A stretch of DNA of 64,000 nt from Agrobacterium tumefaciens (GTDB lineage Bacteria; Pseudomonadota; Alphaproteobacteria; Rhizobiales; Rhizobiaceae): NCBI RefSeq assembly GCF_017726655.1, contig NZ_CP072308.1, positions 1,983,501 through 2,047,500 of the forward strand, written 5' to 3'. Shown piece after piece: positions 27,784-37,744 of this stretch; within the stretch, counting starts at the first letter, position 1; every line of letters begins with the position of its first letter. The notes beneath the pieces are model-generated. The model worked only from the letters and a program-made list of their open reading frames with translations. It did no database searches and was not told the DNA's origin. A program made the position numbers and the translations under genes.

Positions 27784-29412
27784 TCAATGCTGGTCAGTAT
27801 GCGGCTTGTGAAAGATGTCGTCGGTCGGTGGAATGGTCTGCCGCTCGATCATCCGATGCACCCGGGGGCGCGTCTTGCCGCGGTGAAGCTCGAGCAGCCG
27901 GTCCCAGGCTTCCGCATCCGCCTGGGTGCGGCGGTGGTTATGGCGGACATATTCCACCCAAGTCGGCACATGGTAACTTTCCGTCCAGATATCAGGGTTT
28001 TCGAGATCGCGCATCAGGTTCCAGTTGCGGGCGCCATCGCGGATACGGATACGGCGACGCTCCGCCATCAGCGGCAGGAATTCACCAAGGTCTTCGTCGT
28101 GGATTTCATAGTCGATAAGGATGGCGATGGGACCACTGCGCGGCTTGATATCGAGCCTGAGCGGCGGCTCCACGAACCGGTTGAGCGGATCGAGATTGAG
28201 CGAGGCGAACGCCGGCATGGCAAGTTTGAAACCCACGACAACGCCGAGCAGCATCAGGAGACAGGAGCCCAGCAGGGAATAGGAAATGCCGTAGTCCTCG
28301 GCAAGTTCACCCCATAGCCAGCTGCCGACGGCGATACCGCCAAAGGTCAGCGTCTGGTAAAGCGAAAGCGCCCGGCCCACCACCCAGCGCGGCGTGGAAA
28401 GCTGAACGATGGTGTTGAAGAGCGACAACGCCAGAACCCAACAGGCGCCGGCGATCGTCAGCACCAGGGACGTGATGATGGCATTGGTGCTGATTGCAGT
28501 CACTCCGGCACTGAAAGCAAAGCCGAGAAAAGCCACGCGAACGATCCATTCGCTCGACATGACCTCCCGCAGGCGCGCGCTGACCAGCGCGCCGCCGATG
28601 GCACCAACGCCGAATGCACCCAGCATGACGCCGTAAGTCAAGGGGCCGCCCTCCACCAGATCACGGGCGACGATGGGCATCAGGGCAAGGATGGCACTGG
28701 CGGAAAGGCCGAAAAGGAAGCCTCGCACCAGCACCTTGCCGATGTTGGGCGACATCGCCACATAACGCATGCCAGCCGAGATGGCCGCCAGCAGCTGCTC
28801 ACGCGGCAGGCTCGAGGCATATTTCGGCGGCTGCCAGCGAAACAGGGCGTAGATGAGCGTGAAGTAGCTCAGCGCATTGACAAAAAAGGCGGCGGCGGCA
28901 CCGGCGGCGGCGACGATGATACCGCCAATGGCCGGTCCGACGCTGCGGGTAATGTTGAAGCCGACGCTGTTCAACGTCACCGCAGCCGGCAAATCCTCGC
29001 GCGGCACCATTTCGCCGACGGACGCCTGCCACGATGGATTGTTGAGCGCGGTGCCGCAACCGATCATGAAGGTGAAGAACAGCAGCAGCCAGGGCGTGAG
29101 CCATCCCGACCAGGCAAAGACGGTGAGCAGCACGGAGGCCGTCAGCATCAGTATCTGCGCCGAAATCATGATGCGTCGGCGGTCGAAACTGTCGGCGAGC
29201 GCGCCTGAAATCAGCGAGAACAGCATGATCGGCAGCGAGGTGGAGGCCTGCACCAGCGCGATCATGTTTTCCGAACTCGACAGCGAGGTCATCATCCAGG
29301 CCGCACCCACCGCCTGGATCAGCCCGCCGAAATTCGAGGCGATGCTCGCAAACCAGATTCGTCTGTAGGTCAAATGCCTTAAAGGCGCGAGTGGCGATTT
29401 ACGGTCAGGCAC
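27784..29412 (-). CDS. MFS exporter, EntS-like, with a C-terminal soluble domain
   Basis: This 542-residue protein has a twelve-helix major-facilitator part (about residues 1-400) with the loop-2 motif GALADSFDRRRIMI. About 140 further residues are soluble and hydrophilic, from the end of the last helix through IDYEIHDEDLGEFLPLMAERRRIR to the end. The fused tail resembles the ferredoxin-like domain found on some EntS/DUF894 transporters. Translation appears to start at a GTG at 29412. Substrates of this branch include siderophores and drugs; nothing nearby identifies this one. Confidence 0.85.
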   Translation of the reverse strand: MPDRKSPLAPLRHLTYRRIWFASIASNFGGLIQAVGAAWMMTSLSSSENMIALVQASTSLPIMLFSLISGALADSFDRRRIMISAQILMLTASVLLTVFAWSGWLTPWLLLFFTFMIGCGTALNNPSWQASVGEMVPREDLPAAVTLNSVGFNITRSVGPAIGGIIVAAAGAAAAFFVNALSYFTLIYALFRWQPPKYASSLPREQLLAAISAGMRYVAMSPNIGKVLVRGFLFGLSASAILALMPIVARDLVEGGPLTYGVMLGAFGVGAIGGALVSARLREVMSSEWIVRVAFLGFAFSAGVTAISTNAIITSLVLTIAGACWVLALSLFNTIVQLSTPRWVVGRALSLYQTLTFGGIAVGSWLWGELAEDYGISYSLLGSCLLMLLGVVVGFKLAMPAFASLNLDPLNRFVEPPLRLDIKPRSGPIAILIDYEIHDEDLGEFLPLMAERRRIRIRDGARNWNLMRDLENPDIWTESYHVPTWVEYVRHNHRRTQADAEAWDRLLELHRGKTRPRVHRMIERQTIPPTDDIFHKPHTDQH

Positions 29413-29604
29413 GATCTGTCCACTTGATGCAACTGCGATTTATCAAACGGCAACTATAGACAGTGCCGAAAATCAATCCACCCCCTGCGCCATCGTCGGG
29501 GTGAAAATGTGACGATTGCCTCCAGTGTCGTCGATTTTGGCGAAAACCTTGCAATCCTGCCCCGATGGGTCTATATGACCCCTGAAATTCTTGATCGCTT
29601 GATG

Positions 29605-29682
29605 AAGAGTGGGGCCGCAAGGCTCCGCTCTTTTTCGTTAGGCGAGCCGGAAACGGCGGGCGCATCGCCCGATGAAAAAGAG
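29605..29682 (+). promoter_or_regulatory. Leader hairpins before rimP (possible attenuator)
   Basis: A 12-bp interrupted stem, 29605-29616 with 29621-29632 around GCAA, is followed by TTT and looks like a terminator. A second hairpin CGGGCG/CGCCCG lies at 29657-29671. The segment CTCTTTTTC from the 3' arm can instead pair with GAAAAAGAG near 29674-29682, just before the rimP ribosome site (GGAAGG). Mutually exclusive folding would link termination and rimP translation. The pairing is seen; the control is inferred. Confidence 0.5.
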
Positions 29683-29697
29683 AGACCGGAAGGCCAT

Positions 29698-30294
29698 ATG
29701 GCAGACACCGCACATGAACCGCGACTGATAACCGAAACCGGCATCGACCAGCGTATTGCCGAAATCATCGAGCCTGTTCTGGCAGGTATGGGCTATGTTC
29801 TGGTACGCGTGCGGCTTTCCAACCAGAACGGCATGACCCTGCAGGTGATGGCGGAGCGGGAAGACGGCACGATGACCGTTGAGGACTGTGAAGCCATCTC
29901 CATGGCCATTTCACCGGTTCTTGATGTGGAAGATCCCGTCGATAAGGCGTATCATCTCGAAGTTTCCTCGCCCGGCATCGACCGGCCGATGGTTCGCAAA
30001 TCGGATTTTACCCGTTGGCAGGGCCATCTGGTGAAGGTCGAAACCTCCATTCTGGTCGAGAACCGCAAGCGGTTTCGCGGCAAGATCGTTGAGGTTGATG
30101 CTGACGGTTTCAAGCTGGAACGCGACCAGATCGCTTATGGCGAAGAGCCGACAGTCATCGTTCCGTTCACTGCGCTTTCGGATGCGAAGCTCATTCTGAC
30201 GGACGACCTTATTCGTGATGCGCTGCGGGCAGACAAGGCGGCCAAGGCCGCTGCCGCAAACCAGAACGACGAAAACGAAGCAGACGAAGACTAA
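29698..30294 (+). CDS. rimP: Ribosome maturation factor RimP
   Basis: This 198-residue protein has the RimP N-terminal domain ([47 protein letters not shown]) and a C-terminal SH3-like domain, plus an acidic tail. It helps assemble the 30S subunit. The frame is open from 29509, but the ATG at 29698 with GGAAGG upstream starts the conserved part. It is first of the rimP-nusA-ylxR-infB-rbfA-truB cluster. Confidence 0.94.
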   Translation: MADTAHEPRLITETGIDQRIAEIIEPVLAGMGYVLVRVRLSNQNGMTLQVMAEREDGTMTVEDCEAISMAISPVLDVEDPVDKAYHLEVSSPGIDRPMVRKSDFTRWQGHLVKVETSILVENRKRFRGKIVEVDADGFKLERDQIAYGEEPTVIVPFTALSDAKLILTDDLIRDALRADKAAKAAAANQNDENEADED

Positions 30295-30357
30295 TTCCAA
30301 CGTAAAGCCCGGAAAACGGGCGATCCCCGCAATTATGCGACTTACGGAGATAAAAAA

Positions 30358-31974
30358 ATGGCAGTGAGTGCTAACCGGCTTGAGCTTCTGCAGATCGCCG
30401 ATGCTGTGGCGCGCGAAAAGGTCATCGACCGCGAAATCGTGCTTGCCGCAATGGCCGACGCTATCCAGAAAGCCGCCCGCTCGCGCTATGGTTCGGAGAC
30501 CAACATCCGCGCCGACATCAACTCCAAGACCGGCGAAATCCGCCTGCAGCGTCTTCTGGAAGTTGTCGAGGCCGCTGAGGACTATTCGACCCAAATCCCG
30601 CTGGAGCTTGCCCGCGACCGGAACCCGGACGCCAAGCTCGGCGATTTCATTGCCGACCCACTGCCGCCGATGGATTTCGGGCGTATTGCCGCCCAGTCCG
30701 CCAAGCAGGTGATCGTCCAGAAGGTGCGTGAAGCCGAGCGTGACCGCCAGTATGACGAGTTCAAGGACCGCATCGGCGAGATCGTCAACGGCACCGTCAA
30801 GCGCGTCGAATACGGCAATGTCATCGTCGATCTCGGCCGTGGCGAAGGCATTATCCGTCGTGATGAGATGATCCCGCGCGAAAACATGCGTTACGGTGAT
30901 CGCGTGCGCGCCTACGTCTATGACGTTCGCCGCGAACAGCGTGGCCCGCAGATTTTCCTGTCGCGTACCCATCCTCAGTTCATGGTGAAGCTGTTCACCA
31001 TGGAAGTTCCGGAAATTTACGACGGCATCATCCAGATCAAGTCGGTTGCGCGTGACCCCGGTTCGCGCGCCAAGATCGCCGTTATCTCGAACGACAGCTC
31101 GATCGACCCGGTCGGCGCCTGCGTCGGTATGCGCGGTTCGCGCGTGCAGGCCGTTGTCGGCGAATTGCAGGGCGAGAAGATCGACATCATTCCGTGGAGC
31201 CAGGAGCCGGCGTCCTTCATCGTCAACGCCCTGCAGCCGGCGGAAGTCGCCAAGGTCGTTCTGGATGAAGAATCCGAGCGTATCGAAGTGGTTGTTCCCG
31301 ACGAGCAGCTGTCTCTGGCCATCGGCCGCCGCGGTCAGAACGTGCGTCTCGCATCGCAGCTGACCGGCTGGGATATCGACATCATGACCGAGCAGGAAGA
31401 ATCCGAGCGTCGCCAGAAGGAATTCAACGAGCGCACGGCCCTCTTCATGGAAGCGCTCGACGTCGACGAAATGGTCGGTCAGGTTCTTGCTTCGGAAGGC
31501 TTCGCGCAGGTTGAAGAACTCGCCTATGTCGATCTCGATGAAATCTCGTCGATCGATGGCTTCGACGAAGACACCGCCGATGAAATCCAGACCCGCGCCC
31601 GCGAATATCTGGAACGCCTGGAAGCCGAAATGGATGCCAAGCGCAAGGAACTCGGCGTTTCCGACGAGCTGCGTCAGATCGACGGCCTGACCTCGCAGAT
31701 GATGGTTGCGCTCGGCGAAGACGGCATCAAGACCATCGAGGACTTTGCCGGCTGTGCAGCAGACGATCTCGTTGGCTGGAGCGAGCGCAAGGATGGCGAG
31801 ACGAAGAAGTTCGAAGGCATCTTCTCCAAGCTCGATGTTTCGCGCGTCGAGGCCGAGAACATGGTGGTGCAGGCTCGCCTTCTGGCAGGCTGGATCACCG
31901 CCGAAGAGCTCGCTTCCGAACAGGAAGCCGATGCGGAAGCTGCCGAGGAGGCGGATACCGCCGAACAGGAATGA
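30358..31974 (+). CDS. nusA: Transcription termination/antitermination factor NusA
   Basis: This 538-residue protein has an N-terminal RNA-polymerase-binding domain (about 1-125), an S1 domain (about 130-200: GEIVNGTVKRVEYGNVIVDL), and two KH domains with GACVGMRGSRVQAVV and LAIGRRGQNVRLAS. Two C-terminal helix-hairpin-helix repeats and an acidic end follow. The tail repeats match the extended NusA of proteobacteria. It modulates pausing, termination and rRNA antitermination. Its stop overlaps the next start (ATGA). Confidence 0.97.
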   Translation: MAVSANRLELLQIADAVAREKVIDREIVLAAMADAIQKAARSRYGSETNIRADINSKTGEIRLQRLLEVVEAAEDYSTQIPLELARDRNPDAKLGDFIADPLPPMDFGRIAAQSAKQVIVQKVREAERDRQYDEFKDRIGEIVNGTVKRVEYGNVIVDLGRGEGIIRRDEMIPRENMRYGDRVRAYVYDVRREQRGPQIFLSRTHPQFMVKLFTMEVPEIYDGIIQIKSVARDPGSRAKIAVISNDSSIDPVGACVGMRGSRVQAVVGELQGEKIDIIPWSQEPASFIVNALQPAEVAKVVLDEESERIEVVVPDEQLSLAIGRRGQNVRLASQLTGWDIDIMTEQEESERRQKEFNERTALFMEALDVDEMVGQVLASEGFAQVEELAYVDLDEISSIDGFDEDTADEIQTRAREYLERLEAEMDAKRKELGVSDELRQIDGLTSQMMVALGEDGIKTIEDFAGCAADDLVGWSERKDGETKKFEGIFSKLDVSRVEAENMVVQARLLAGWITAEELASEQEADAEAAEEADTAEQE

Positions 31975-32672
31975 CATCGCAGGCGCATGAGCCGGACGAG
32001 CTGCCCGAGACTGACGATGACGGGCGGATCAAGGGCGACGTCAATGGACGTATGTGCATTGTGACACGGCAGAGCGGATCGCCAGATGAATTGATCCGCT
32101 TCGTCGCAGGCCCGGACGGCAACGTCGTTCCGGACCTGAAACGCCAATTGCCGGGGCGCGGTTGCTGGGTGACACCCGAGCGCGCCCTGATCGAGAAGGC
32201 CATCGCGAAGAAGCTCTTCGCGCGGGCTCTCAAACGCGACGTCAAGGCCGGGCCGGAGCTTCTCGCTCTTCTCGACCGGCTGATGGCGCAGCATGTGGCT
32301 GGTATGATGAACATGGCGCGCAAGGCGGGTCAGTTCATCAGCGGCGCGACGAAGGTCGATGCTGCTGTCCGTTCGGGACACGCGATCGCCGTGTTCCACG
32401 CGACCGATGCTGCGGCCGATGGCGTCAGAAAACTGGACCAGGCCCGCAAGGCCTGGGCACTCGGCAGCGATGCCGGCAACGAAATTCCGTCCTTCCGGCT
32501 CTTTAGCGATGCCGAAATGGACGAGTTGATGGGCCAGAATGCTTTTATCCATGCCTGCGCGCTTGCAGGGCAGGCGGGTGAGGGTGTAGTGAAGCGCGCA
32601 ACGATGCTTGAGCGGTACCGCCTTGGCGGCCAACCTCAGGCGGAACGCGACGCTGCCCGGACAGAACAATGA
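31971..32672 (+). CDS. YlxR-type RNA-binding protein with L7Ae-like second domain
   Basis: This 233-residue fusion has an N-terminal YlxR (DUF448) domain, about 20-95, with MCIVTRQSGSPDELIRFV and LPGRGCWV. A second domain (about 100-200, from MNMARKAGQFISGATKVDAA) resembles the L7Ae/L30e fold that binds kink-turn RNA. The fusion is usual in alpha-proteobacteria; in Firmicutes ylxR and ylxQ are separate genes in the same place. It overlaps nusA by 4 bases, so it is tightly coupled. YlxR has been linked to RNase P and to transcription control in other bacteria. Its role here is unproven. Confidence 0.88.
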   Translation: MTSQAHEPDELPETDDDGRIKGDVNGRMCIVTRQSGSPDELIRFVAGPDGNVVPDLKRQLPGRGCWVTPERALIEKAIAKKLFARALKRDVKAGPELLALLDRLMAQHVAGMMNMARKAGQFISGATKVDAAVRSGHAIAVFHATDAAADGVRKLDQARKAWALGSDAGNEIPSFRLFSDAEMDELMGQNAFIHACALAGQAGEGVVKRATMLERYRLGGQPQAERDAARTEQ

Positions 32673-32774
32673 CGCGGTCGACTGAAATGTACGGTCGCCG
32701 CGTTCCGATGCAGCAATTGAACGACGAGACCTGATGGACGTCATCCGGTTCTCGTCCGAAGGAACGGGAACGGA

Positions 32775-35507
32775 ATGACCGACAACAACGACGACAAGAC
32801 ACTTAACGCACAGCCTAAGAAGACTCTCACCCTCAAGCCGGGCGGGATGAATCAGGGCACCGTGCGGCAGGATATGGGTCGAGGTCGCACGAACGCGGTT
32901 GTCGTGGAAACACGCAAGCGTCGCCCCATGCGTCCGGAAGACGAGAAGCAGGTTCATTCGCCGGTGACGCCCGCGCCGAAGCCGGCTGCTCCTGCTGCCG
33001 CCGCGCCACGTCCGCAGGCTCCGCAGCCACGCATTCACCAGCCGGGCGGCCAACAGCAGCGTCCGGGTTCGTCCCAGCCGCAGCGCCCGGGCTCGTCCGC
33101 ACCGCAGCAGCGTCAGCCCGAGCGTCCGCGCGGCAACGTCCTGCACGATCTGTCGGCCGGTGAAATGGAAGCACGTCGCCGCGCGCTGATGGAAGCGCAG
33201 GCTCGCGATGTCATCGAAGCCAAGCAGCGCGCCGAAGACGAAGCACGCCGCAAGGTGGAAGAAGAACGCCGCATCGCCGCCGAGAAGGAAGAGGCAGCAC
33301 GCCGTGCAGCCGAAGAGGCTGAAGCCGCCAAGGCAGCGGCAAGCCAGCCGGCCGTGGAAGCAAAGCCACAGACAACCGCGGAAAGGCCCGCTGCGGCGGC
33401 CCAGCCGGCGTCGCGTGGCGAGACCCGTCCTCAGCCCGCCGCTGCTGCACCCGGCCGCACGACGCCCGAAACCGCCGCTCCGCGCGGTCGCCGCCCTGAT
33501 GGCGACGAAGAGGACGATCGCGGCTCACGCCGTGGCAACCTGCCGGTTCGCGGCAAGGTCGCAGCACCTGCGCCGGCCAAACCGGCTGCCCGCCTGAAGA
33601 CAGAAGAAGAACGCCGCCGTGGCAAGCTGACCGTGACCTCGTCCAACCTGGATGAAGACGGTACGCCACGTGGCCGCTCCATGGCATCCATGCGCCGCCG
33701 GCAGGAAAAGTTCCGCCGCAGCCAGATGCAGGAGACCCGTGAAAAGGTTATGCGCGAAGTGATCCTGCCGGAAACCATCACCATTCAGGAACTGTCGCAG
33801 CGCATGTCCGAACGTGCGGTCGACGTCATCAAGTTCCTGATGAAGGAAGGCCAGATGATGAAGCCGGGCGACGTGATCGACGCCGATCTGGCCGAGCTGA
33901 TCGCGGTCGAATTTGGCCACACCGTCAAGCGCGTTTCTGAATCCGACGTGGAAGAAGGCATCTTCAACCAGACGGACGACGAGGGCGAAATGGTTGCCCG
34001 TCCGCCCGTCGTCACCATCATGGGTCACGTCGACCACGGCAAGACCTCGCTGCTCGATGCTATCCGTCAGGCGAACGTCGTTGCCGGTGAAGCCGGTGGC
34101 ATCACCCAGCATATCGGCGCCTATCAGGTCGAGAAGAACGGTCAGAAGATCACCTTCATCGATACGCCCGGCCACGCCGCCTTTACGGCCATGCGTGCGC
34201 GTGGTGCGCAGGCGACGGATATTGCCGTCCTCGTGGTTGCCGCAGACGACAGCGTGATGCCGCAGACGATCGAGTCCATCAACCATGCCAAGGCAGCGGG
34301 TGTTCCGATCGTCGTTGCGATCAACAAGATCGACAAGCACGAGGCCAACCCTGACAAGGTTCGCCAGCAGCTCTTGCAGCACGAAGTCTTCGTGGAATCG
34401 ATGGGCGGTGAAGTTCTTGACGTCGAAGTTTCGGCCAAGAACAAGCTCAACCTCGACAAGCTGCTTGAAGCGATCCTGCTGCAGGCCGAAATCCTCGACC
34501 TCAAGGCAGACCCGAACCGCACGGCGGAAGGGACTGTCATCGAGGCCGAGCTCGACCGCGGCCGCGGTGCCGTCGCCACGGTTCTGGTTCAGAAGGGTAC
34601 GCTGAAGCCCGGACAGATCATCGTTGCCGGTGATCAGTGGGGCCGTGTCCGCGCGCTTGTCAACGACAAGGGTGAACACGTCAAGGAAGCCGGCCCGGCC
34701 ATGCCGGTCGAGATTCTCGGCCTTTCCGGCACGCCTTCGGCCGGCGACCGTTTCGCGGTTGTCGAAAACGAAAGCCGTGCTCGCGAGATCTCCGAGTACC
34801 GCCAGCGTCTGGCCCGTGACAAGGCTGTCGCCCGTCAGACCGGTCAGCGTGGTTCGCTGGAACAGATGATGAGCCAGCTTCAGACCTCGGGAATGAAGGA
34901 ATTCCCGCTCGTCATCAAGGCAGATGTGCAGGGCTCGGTCGAAGCCATTATCGCTTCGCTGGACAAGCTTGGCACCGACGAAGTGCGCGCTCGGATCGTT
35001 CATTCCGGTGCTGGTGCCATCACGGAATCGGATATCTCGCTTGCCGAGGCCTCCAACGCCGCGATCATCGGCTTCAACGTTCGCGCCAACGCACAGGCAC
35101 GGACGGCGTCCGAACGCGCCGGTATCGAAATCCGCTACTACAACATCATCTACGATCTGGTGGATGACGTGAAGGCGGCGATGTCGGGCCTGCTTTCGCC
35201 GGAACGTCGCGAGACCTTCCTCGGCAATGCCGAAATCCTCGAGGTGTTCAACATCACCAAGGTCGGCAAGGTCGCGGGCTGCCGCGTCGTCGAAGGCAAG
35301 GTGGAACGTGGTGCGGGCGTGCGTCTGGTTCGCGACAACGTCGTTATCCACGAAGGCAAGCTCAAGACCCTCAAGCGCTTCAAGGACGAAGTCAACGAAG
35401 TGCCTGTTGGTCAGGAATGCGGTATGGCCTTCGAGAACTACGAAGACATCCGCGCTGGCGACACCATCGAGTGCTTCCGCGTCGAACACATCACGAGAAC
35501 GCTCTAA
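32775..35507 (+). CDS. infB: Translation initiation factor IF-2
   Basis: This 910-residue protein has a long, low-complexity N-terminal region rich in Pro, Ala and Gln, and a charged coiled segment (about 1-300). The IF2-N subdomain and a G domain follow, with [12 protein letters not shown] (about 416-427), DTPGHAAF and NKID. Domains II-IV then bind fMet-tRNA and the ribosome. The last codon and stop (CTC TAA) lie inside the start of a rhizobial palindromic repeat. Alternative internal starts, as in E. coli IF2-beta, cannot be judged by eye. Confidence 0.97.
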   Translation: MTDNNDDKTLNAQPKKTLTLKPGGMNQGTVRQDMGRGRTNAVVVETRKRRPMRPEDEKQVHSPVTPAPKPAAPAAAAPRPQAPQPRIHQPGGQQQRPGSSQPQRPGSSAPQQRQPERPRGNVLHDLSAGEMEARRRALMEAQARDVIEAKQRAEDEARRKVEEERRIAAEKEEAARRAAEEAEAAKAAASQPAVEAKPQTTAERPAAAAQPASRGETRPQPAAAAPGRTTPETAAPRGRRPDGDEEDDRGSRRGNLPVRGKVAAPAPAKPAARLKTEEERRRGKLTVTSSNLDEDGTPRGRSMASMRRRQEKFRRSQMQETREKVMREVILPETITIQELSQRMSERAVDVIKFLMKEGQMMKPGDVIDADLAELIAVEFGHTVKRVSESDVEEGIFNQTDDEGEMVARPPVVTIMGHVDHGKTSLLDAIRQANVVAGEAGGITQHIGAYQVEKNGQKITFIDTPGHAAFTAMRARGAQATDIAVLVVAADDSVMPQTIESINHAKAAGVPIVVAINKIDKHEANPDKVRQQLLQHEVFVESMGGEVLDVEVSAKNKLNLDKLLEAILLQAEILDLKADPNRTAEGTVIEAELDRGRGAVATVLVQKGTLKPGQIIVAGDQWGRVRALVNDKGEHVKEAGPAMPVEILGLSGTPSAGDRFAVVENESRAREISEYRQRLARDKAVARQTGQRGSLEQMMSQLQTSGMKEFPLVIKADVQGSVEAIIASLDKLGTDEVRARIVHSGAGAITESDISLAEASNAAIIGFNVRANAQARTASERAGIEIRYYNIIYDLVDDVKAAMSGLLSPERRETFLGNAEILEVFNITKVGKVAGCRVVEGKVERGAGVRLVRDNVVIHEGKLKTLKRFKDEVNEVPVGQECGMAFENYEDIRAGDTIECFRVEHITRTL

Positions 35508-35573
35508 AGCATTTCCAGGAAAAGTGGACCCCGGTTTTCCGTCCGGGAATGCGATAAAACAAAGAGTTAGAGC
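35501..35573. repeat. Rhizobial intergenic palindromic repeat (RIME/RPE-like)
   Basis: The element runs from GCTCTA (35501) to TAGAGC (35573). It contains GCATTTCCAGGAAAAGTGG, then GGTTTTCCGTCCGG and AAAACAAAGAGTTAGAGC. I know this as a very common dispersed palindromic sequence of Rhizobium, Sinorhizobium and Agrobacterium chromosomes. It folds into nested stems as RNA. It overlaps the last 7 bases of infB and supplies its stop codon. It is the only complete copy I found in the window. Confidence 0.85.
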
Positions 35574-35646
35574 ATTCTCGCCGTAGAACAGGACTTTACT
35601 GTCGGGCGCCGGCTTACCGGCGCTCGCTCCGTTTGAGGCATAATCA

Positions 35647-36063
35647 ATGGCAAAAGCAACATCATCGGCCCCTTCGCAACGCATGCTGCGCGTCGGCGAA
35701 CAGGTGCGCGCCGCCCTGACCCAGATTCTCCAGCGCGGCGAAGTCCGCGACGATCTGATCGAAAGCACCGTCATTTCCATTTCGGAAGTGCGCATGTCTC
35801 CCGATCTCAAGATCGCGACTGCCTACGTAACGCCGCTGGGCGTTGCCGATCACACCGACATCATCACGGCACTCAACCGCCACGCCAAGTTCATGCGCGG
35901 CCGCCTCGGCCCGCAGCTTCGGCAGATGAAATACATGCCGGAACTGCGTTTCCGCGACGATACGAGTTTCGACAACTACCAGAAGATCGACGCGCTTCTG
36001 CGCTCGCCCGAAGTGCAGCGCGATCTTGGACCTTCAAACGAAAAAGACGACGAACAGAACTGA
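35647..36063 (+). CDS. rbfA: Ribosome-binding factor A
   Basis: This 138-residue KH-type protein has the RbfA pattern: [21 protein letters not shown], then [24 protein letters not shown] and [21 protein letters not shown]. It acts late in 30S maturation and in cold adaptation. It lies 140 bases after infB, with the palindromic repeat between, and 3 bases before truB. Confidence 0.95.
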   Translation: MAKATSSAPSQRMLRVGEQVRAALTQILQRGEVRDDLIESTVISISEVRMSPDLKIATAYVTPLGVADHTDIITALNRHAKFMRGRLGPQLRQMKYMPELRFRDDTSFDNYQKIDALLRSPEVQRDLGPSNEKDDEQN

Positions 36064-36066
36064 AGC

Positions 36067-37014
36067 ATGTCCAAACCACGCAAACAGCAGAACCGCAAAC
36101 CCAAAGGCCGTCCGATTTCGGGCTGGCTGATCCTCGACAAGCCACTCGATTTCGGCTCCACCGAGGCCGTTTCCAAGATCAAGTGGCTTTTCAACGCCCA
36201 GAAGGCCGGCCATGCCGGCACGCTTGATCCGCTCGCGTCCGGCATGCTTCCGATCGCGCTCGGTGACGCCACCAAGACCGTGCCTTACGTCATGGACGGC
36301 CGGAAGATCTACGAATTCACCGTGACCTGGGGCGAGCAACGCGCGACCGACGATCTGGAAGGCGAAGTGGTCGAATCTTCCGATCATCGCCCGGACGAGC
36401 AGGCAATCCGCGATCTTCTGCCCAATTATACCGGCATGATCATGCAGACCCCGCCGCAATTTTCCGCCATCAAGATCGCCGGCGAGCGTGCCTATGATCT
36501 GGCGCGCGACGGCGAGACCGTGGAAATTCCCGCGCGCGAGGTGGAAATCCATCGCCTGACGCTGCTGGCCTGCCCCGATGCCGATACAGCGCATTTCGAG
36601 GTGGAGTGCGGCAAAGGCACCTATGTGCGGGCGCTGGCACGCGACATGGGCCGCGATCTCGGCTGTTTCGGCCACATCTCGGAACTTCGCCGGACCATGG
36701 TCGCGCCCTTCGGCGAAGACATGATGGTGCCGCTAGAGACTCTCACCGCGCTGGAAGCCGTTGAAGACCGCGACGAGCGGTTGGAAGCGCTGGACGCCTA
36801 TCTGATCGACACGGCGGAGGCGCTTTCCGCCCTGCCCCGCCTCATCATCAACGACGACCAGGCGCACCGGTTAAAGATGGGCAACCCTATCCTGCTGCGC
36901 GGGCGCGATGCGCCTGCCAACCATCCGGAAGCCTACGCTACGGCACATGGCAAGCTGGTCGCCATTGGCGAAATCGGCGAAGGCGAGTTTCGCCCGAAGA
37001 GGGTTTTCGGCTGA
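36067..37014 (+). CDS. truB: tRNA pseudouridine-55 synthase
   Basis: This 315-residue enzyme has the TruB signature [19 protein letters not shown] with the catalytic Asp (about residue 58). It also has the RNA-binding [20 protein letters not shown] and [12 protein letters not shown], and a C-terminal PUA-like end. It makes pseudouridine 55 in the T-loop of all tRNAs and also assists tRNA folding. It starts 3 bases after the rbfA stop. Confidence 0.96.
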   Translation: MSKPRKQQNRKPKGRPISGWLILDKPLDFGSTEAVSKIKWLFNAQKAGHAGTLDPLASGMLPIALGDATKTVPYVMDGRKIYEFTVTWGEQRATDDLEGEVVESSDHRPDEQAIRDLLPNYTGMIMQTPPQFSAIKIAGERAYDLARDGETVEIPAREVEIHRLTLLACPDADTAHFEVECGKGTYVRALARDMGRDLGCFGHISELRRTMVAPFGEDMMVPLETLTALEAVEDRDERLEALDAYLIDTAEALSALPRLIINDDQAHRLKMGNPILLRGRDAPANHPEAYATAHGKLVAIGEIGEGEFRPKRVFG

Positions 37015-37195
37015 GTCGGACCGTCACGCGTTTGCCGACGCGTGGCGGAGCGCTGTCAATCGCCTCTTTCCATTGCACCCGGAATAGTTTATAGGCAGCG
37101 CCAGCTTGGGCTTTGCCTTTGCTTTTCATGGCCAGAGCTGGACGACATCCCGGCTCTAGGCGTCCCGTTTTCCTTAAAACTGAAAGGATCGTCCG

Positions 37196-37465
37196 ATGTC
37201 GATTACTGCAGAGCGTAAAGCCGCCCTCATCAAGGAATATGCAACCAAGGAAGGCGACACCGGTTCGCCGGAAGTTCAGGTCGCTATCCTTACGGAGCGG
37301 ATCAACAACCTGACCGGTCACTTCAAGGACCACAAGAAGGACAACCACTCCCGTCGTGGCCTTCTGACGCTGGTTTCGAGCCGTCGTTCGCTTCTCGATT
37401 ATCTGAAGAAGAAGGATGAAGCCCGTTACTCCAAGCTGATCGGTGCTCTCGGCATTCGCCGCTAA
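37196..37465 (+). CDS. rpsO: 30S ribosomal protein S15
   Basis: This 89-residue protein is the standard S15 length, with [36 protein letters not shown] and the C-terminal [12 protein letters not shown]. It binds 16S rRNA in the central domain and usually represses its own translation through the leader. A 181-bp gap separates it from truB, and an intrinsic terminator follows at 37474-37507. Confidence 0.97.
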   Translation: MSITAERKAALIKEYATKEGDTGSPEVQVAILTERINNLTGHFKDHKKDNHSRRGLLTLVSSRRSLLDYLKKKDEARYSKLIGALGIRR

Positions 37466-37473
37466 TAACTTCT

Positions 37474-37507
37474 CCGGCGGGTTTCGCAACGATGCCCGCC
37501 GGTTTTT
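37474..37507 (+). terminator. Intrinsic terminator between rpsO and pnp
   Basis: CCGGCGGG (37474-37481) pairs with CCCGCCGG (37495-37502), followed by TTTTT. It separates or attenuates rpsO and pnp transcription. The remaining 240 bp before pnp is GC-rich with several inverted repeats but no clear gene. Confidence 0.85.
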
Positions 37508-37744
37508 GTATCCGGTCTTTTGAGGCCGCATAAATTTCCGGGCGTTTGCCGCTGATGTGGCCCCCGGACGATAAGGGCGACCCGGATGGGCCGGCGCCGC
37601 CTTTTTCAACCGCAGACCTGTCATGGGGCAGGATTGCCGGATGCTTGCTTGTCGAAAGCCTCCCGCTGTCTTGCCCGTGATTGAGTCACTGCGCTGCCAC
37701 CGCCGGCACGATGCCGGAGCGGCAGCCACAACCAAGGACGAGAT

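Noticed and set aside
29911..31977. A 688-codon open frame on the minus strand across nusA
   Set aside because: It is the antisense of the rimP/nusA codons, with Asp/Leu/Val-rich, family-less sequence. nusA on the plus strand is certain.
33525..35810. A 761-codon minus-strand frame across infB
   Set aside because: It arises from the codon bias of infB, has no ribosome site and no recognisable domain.
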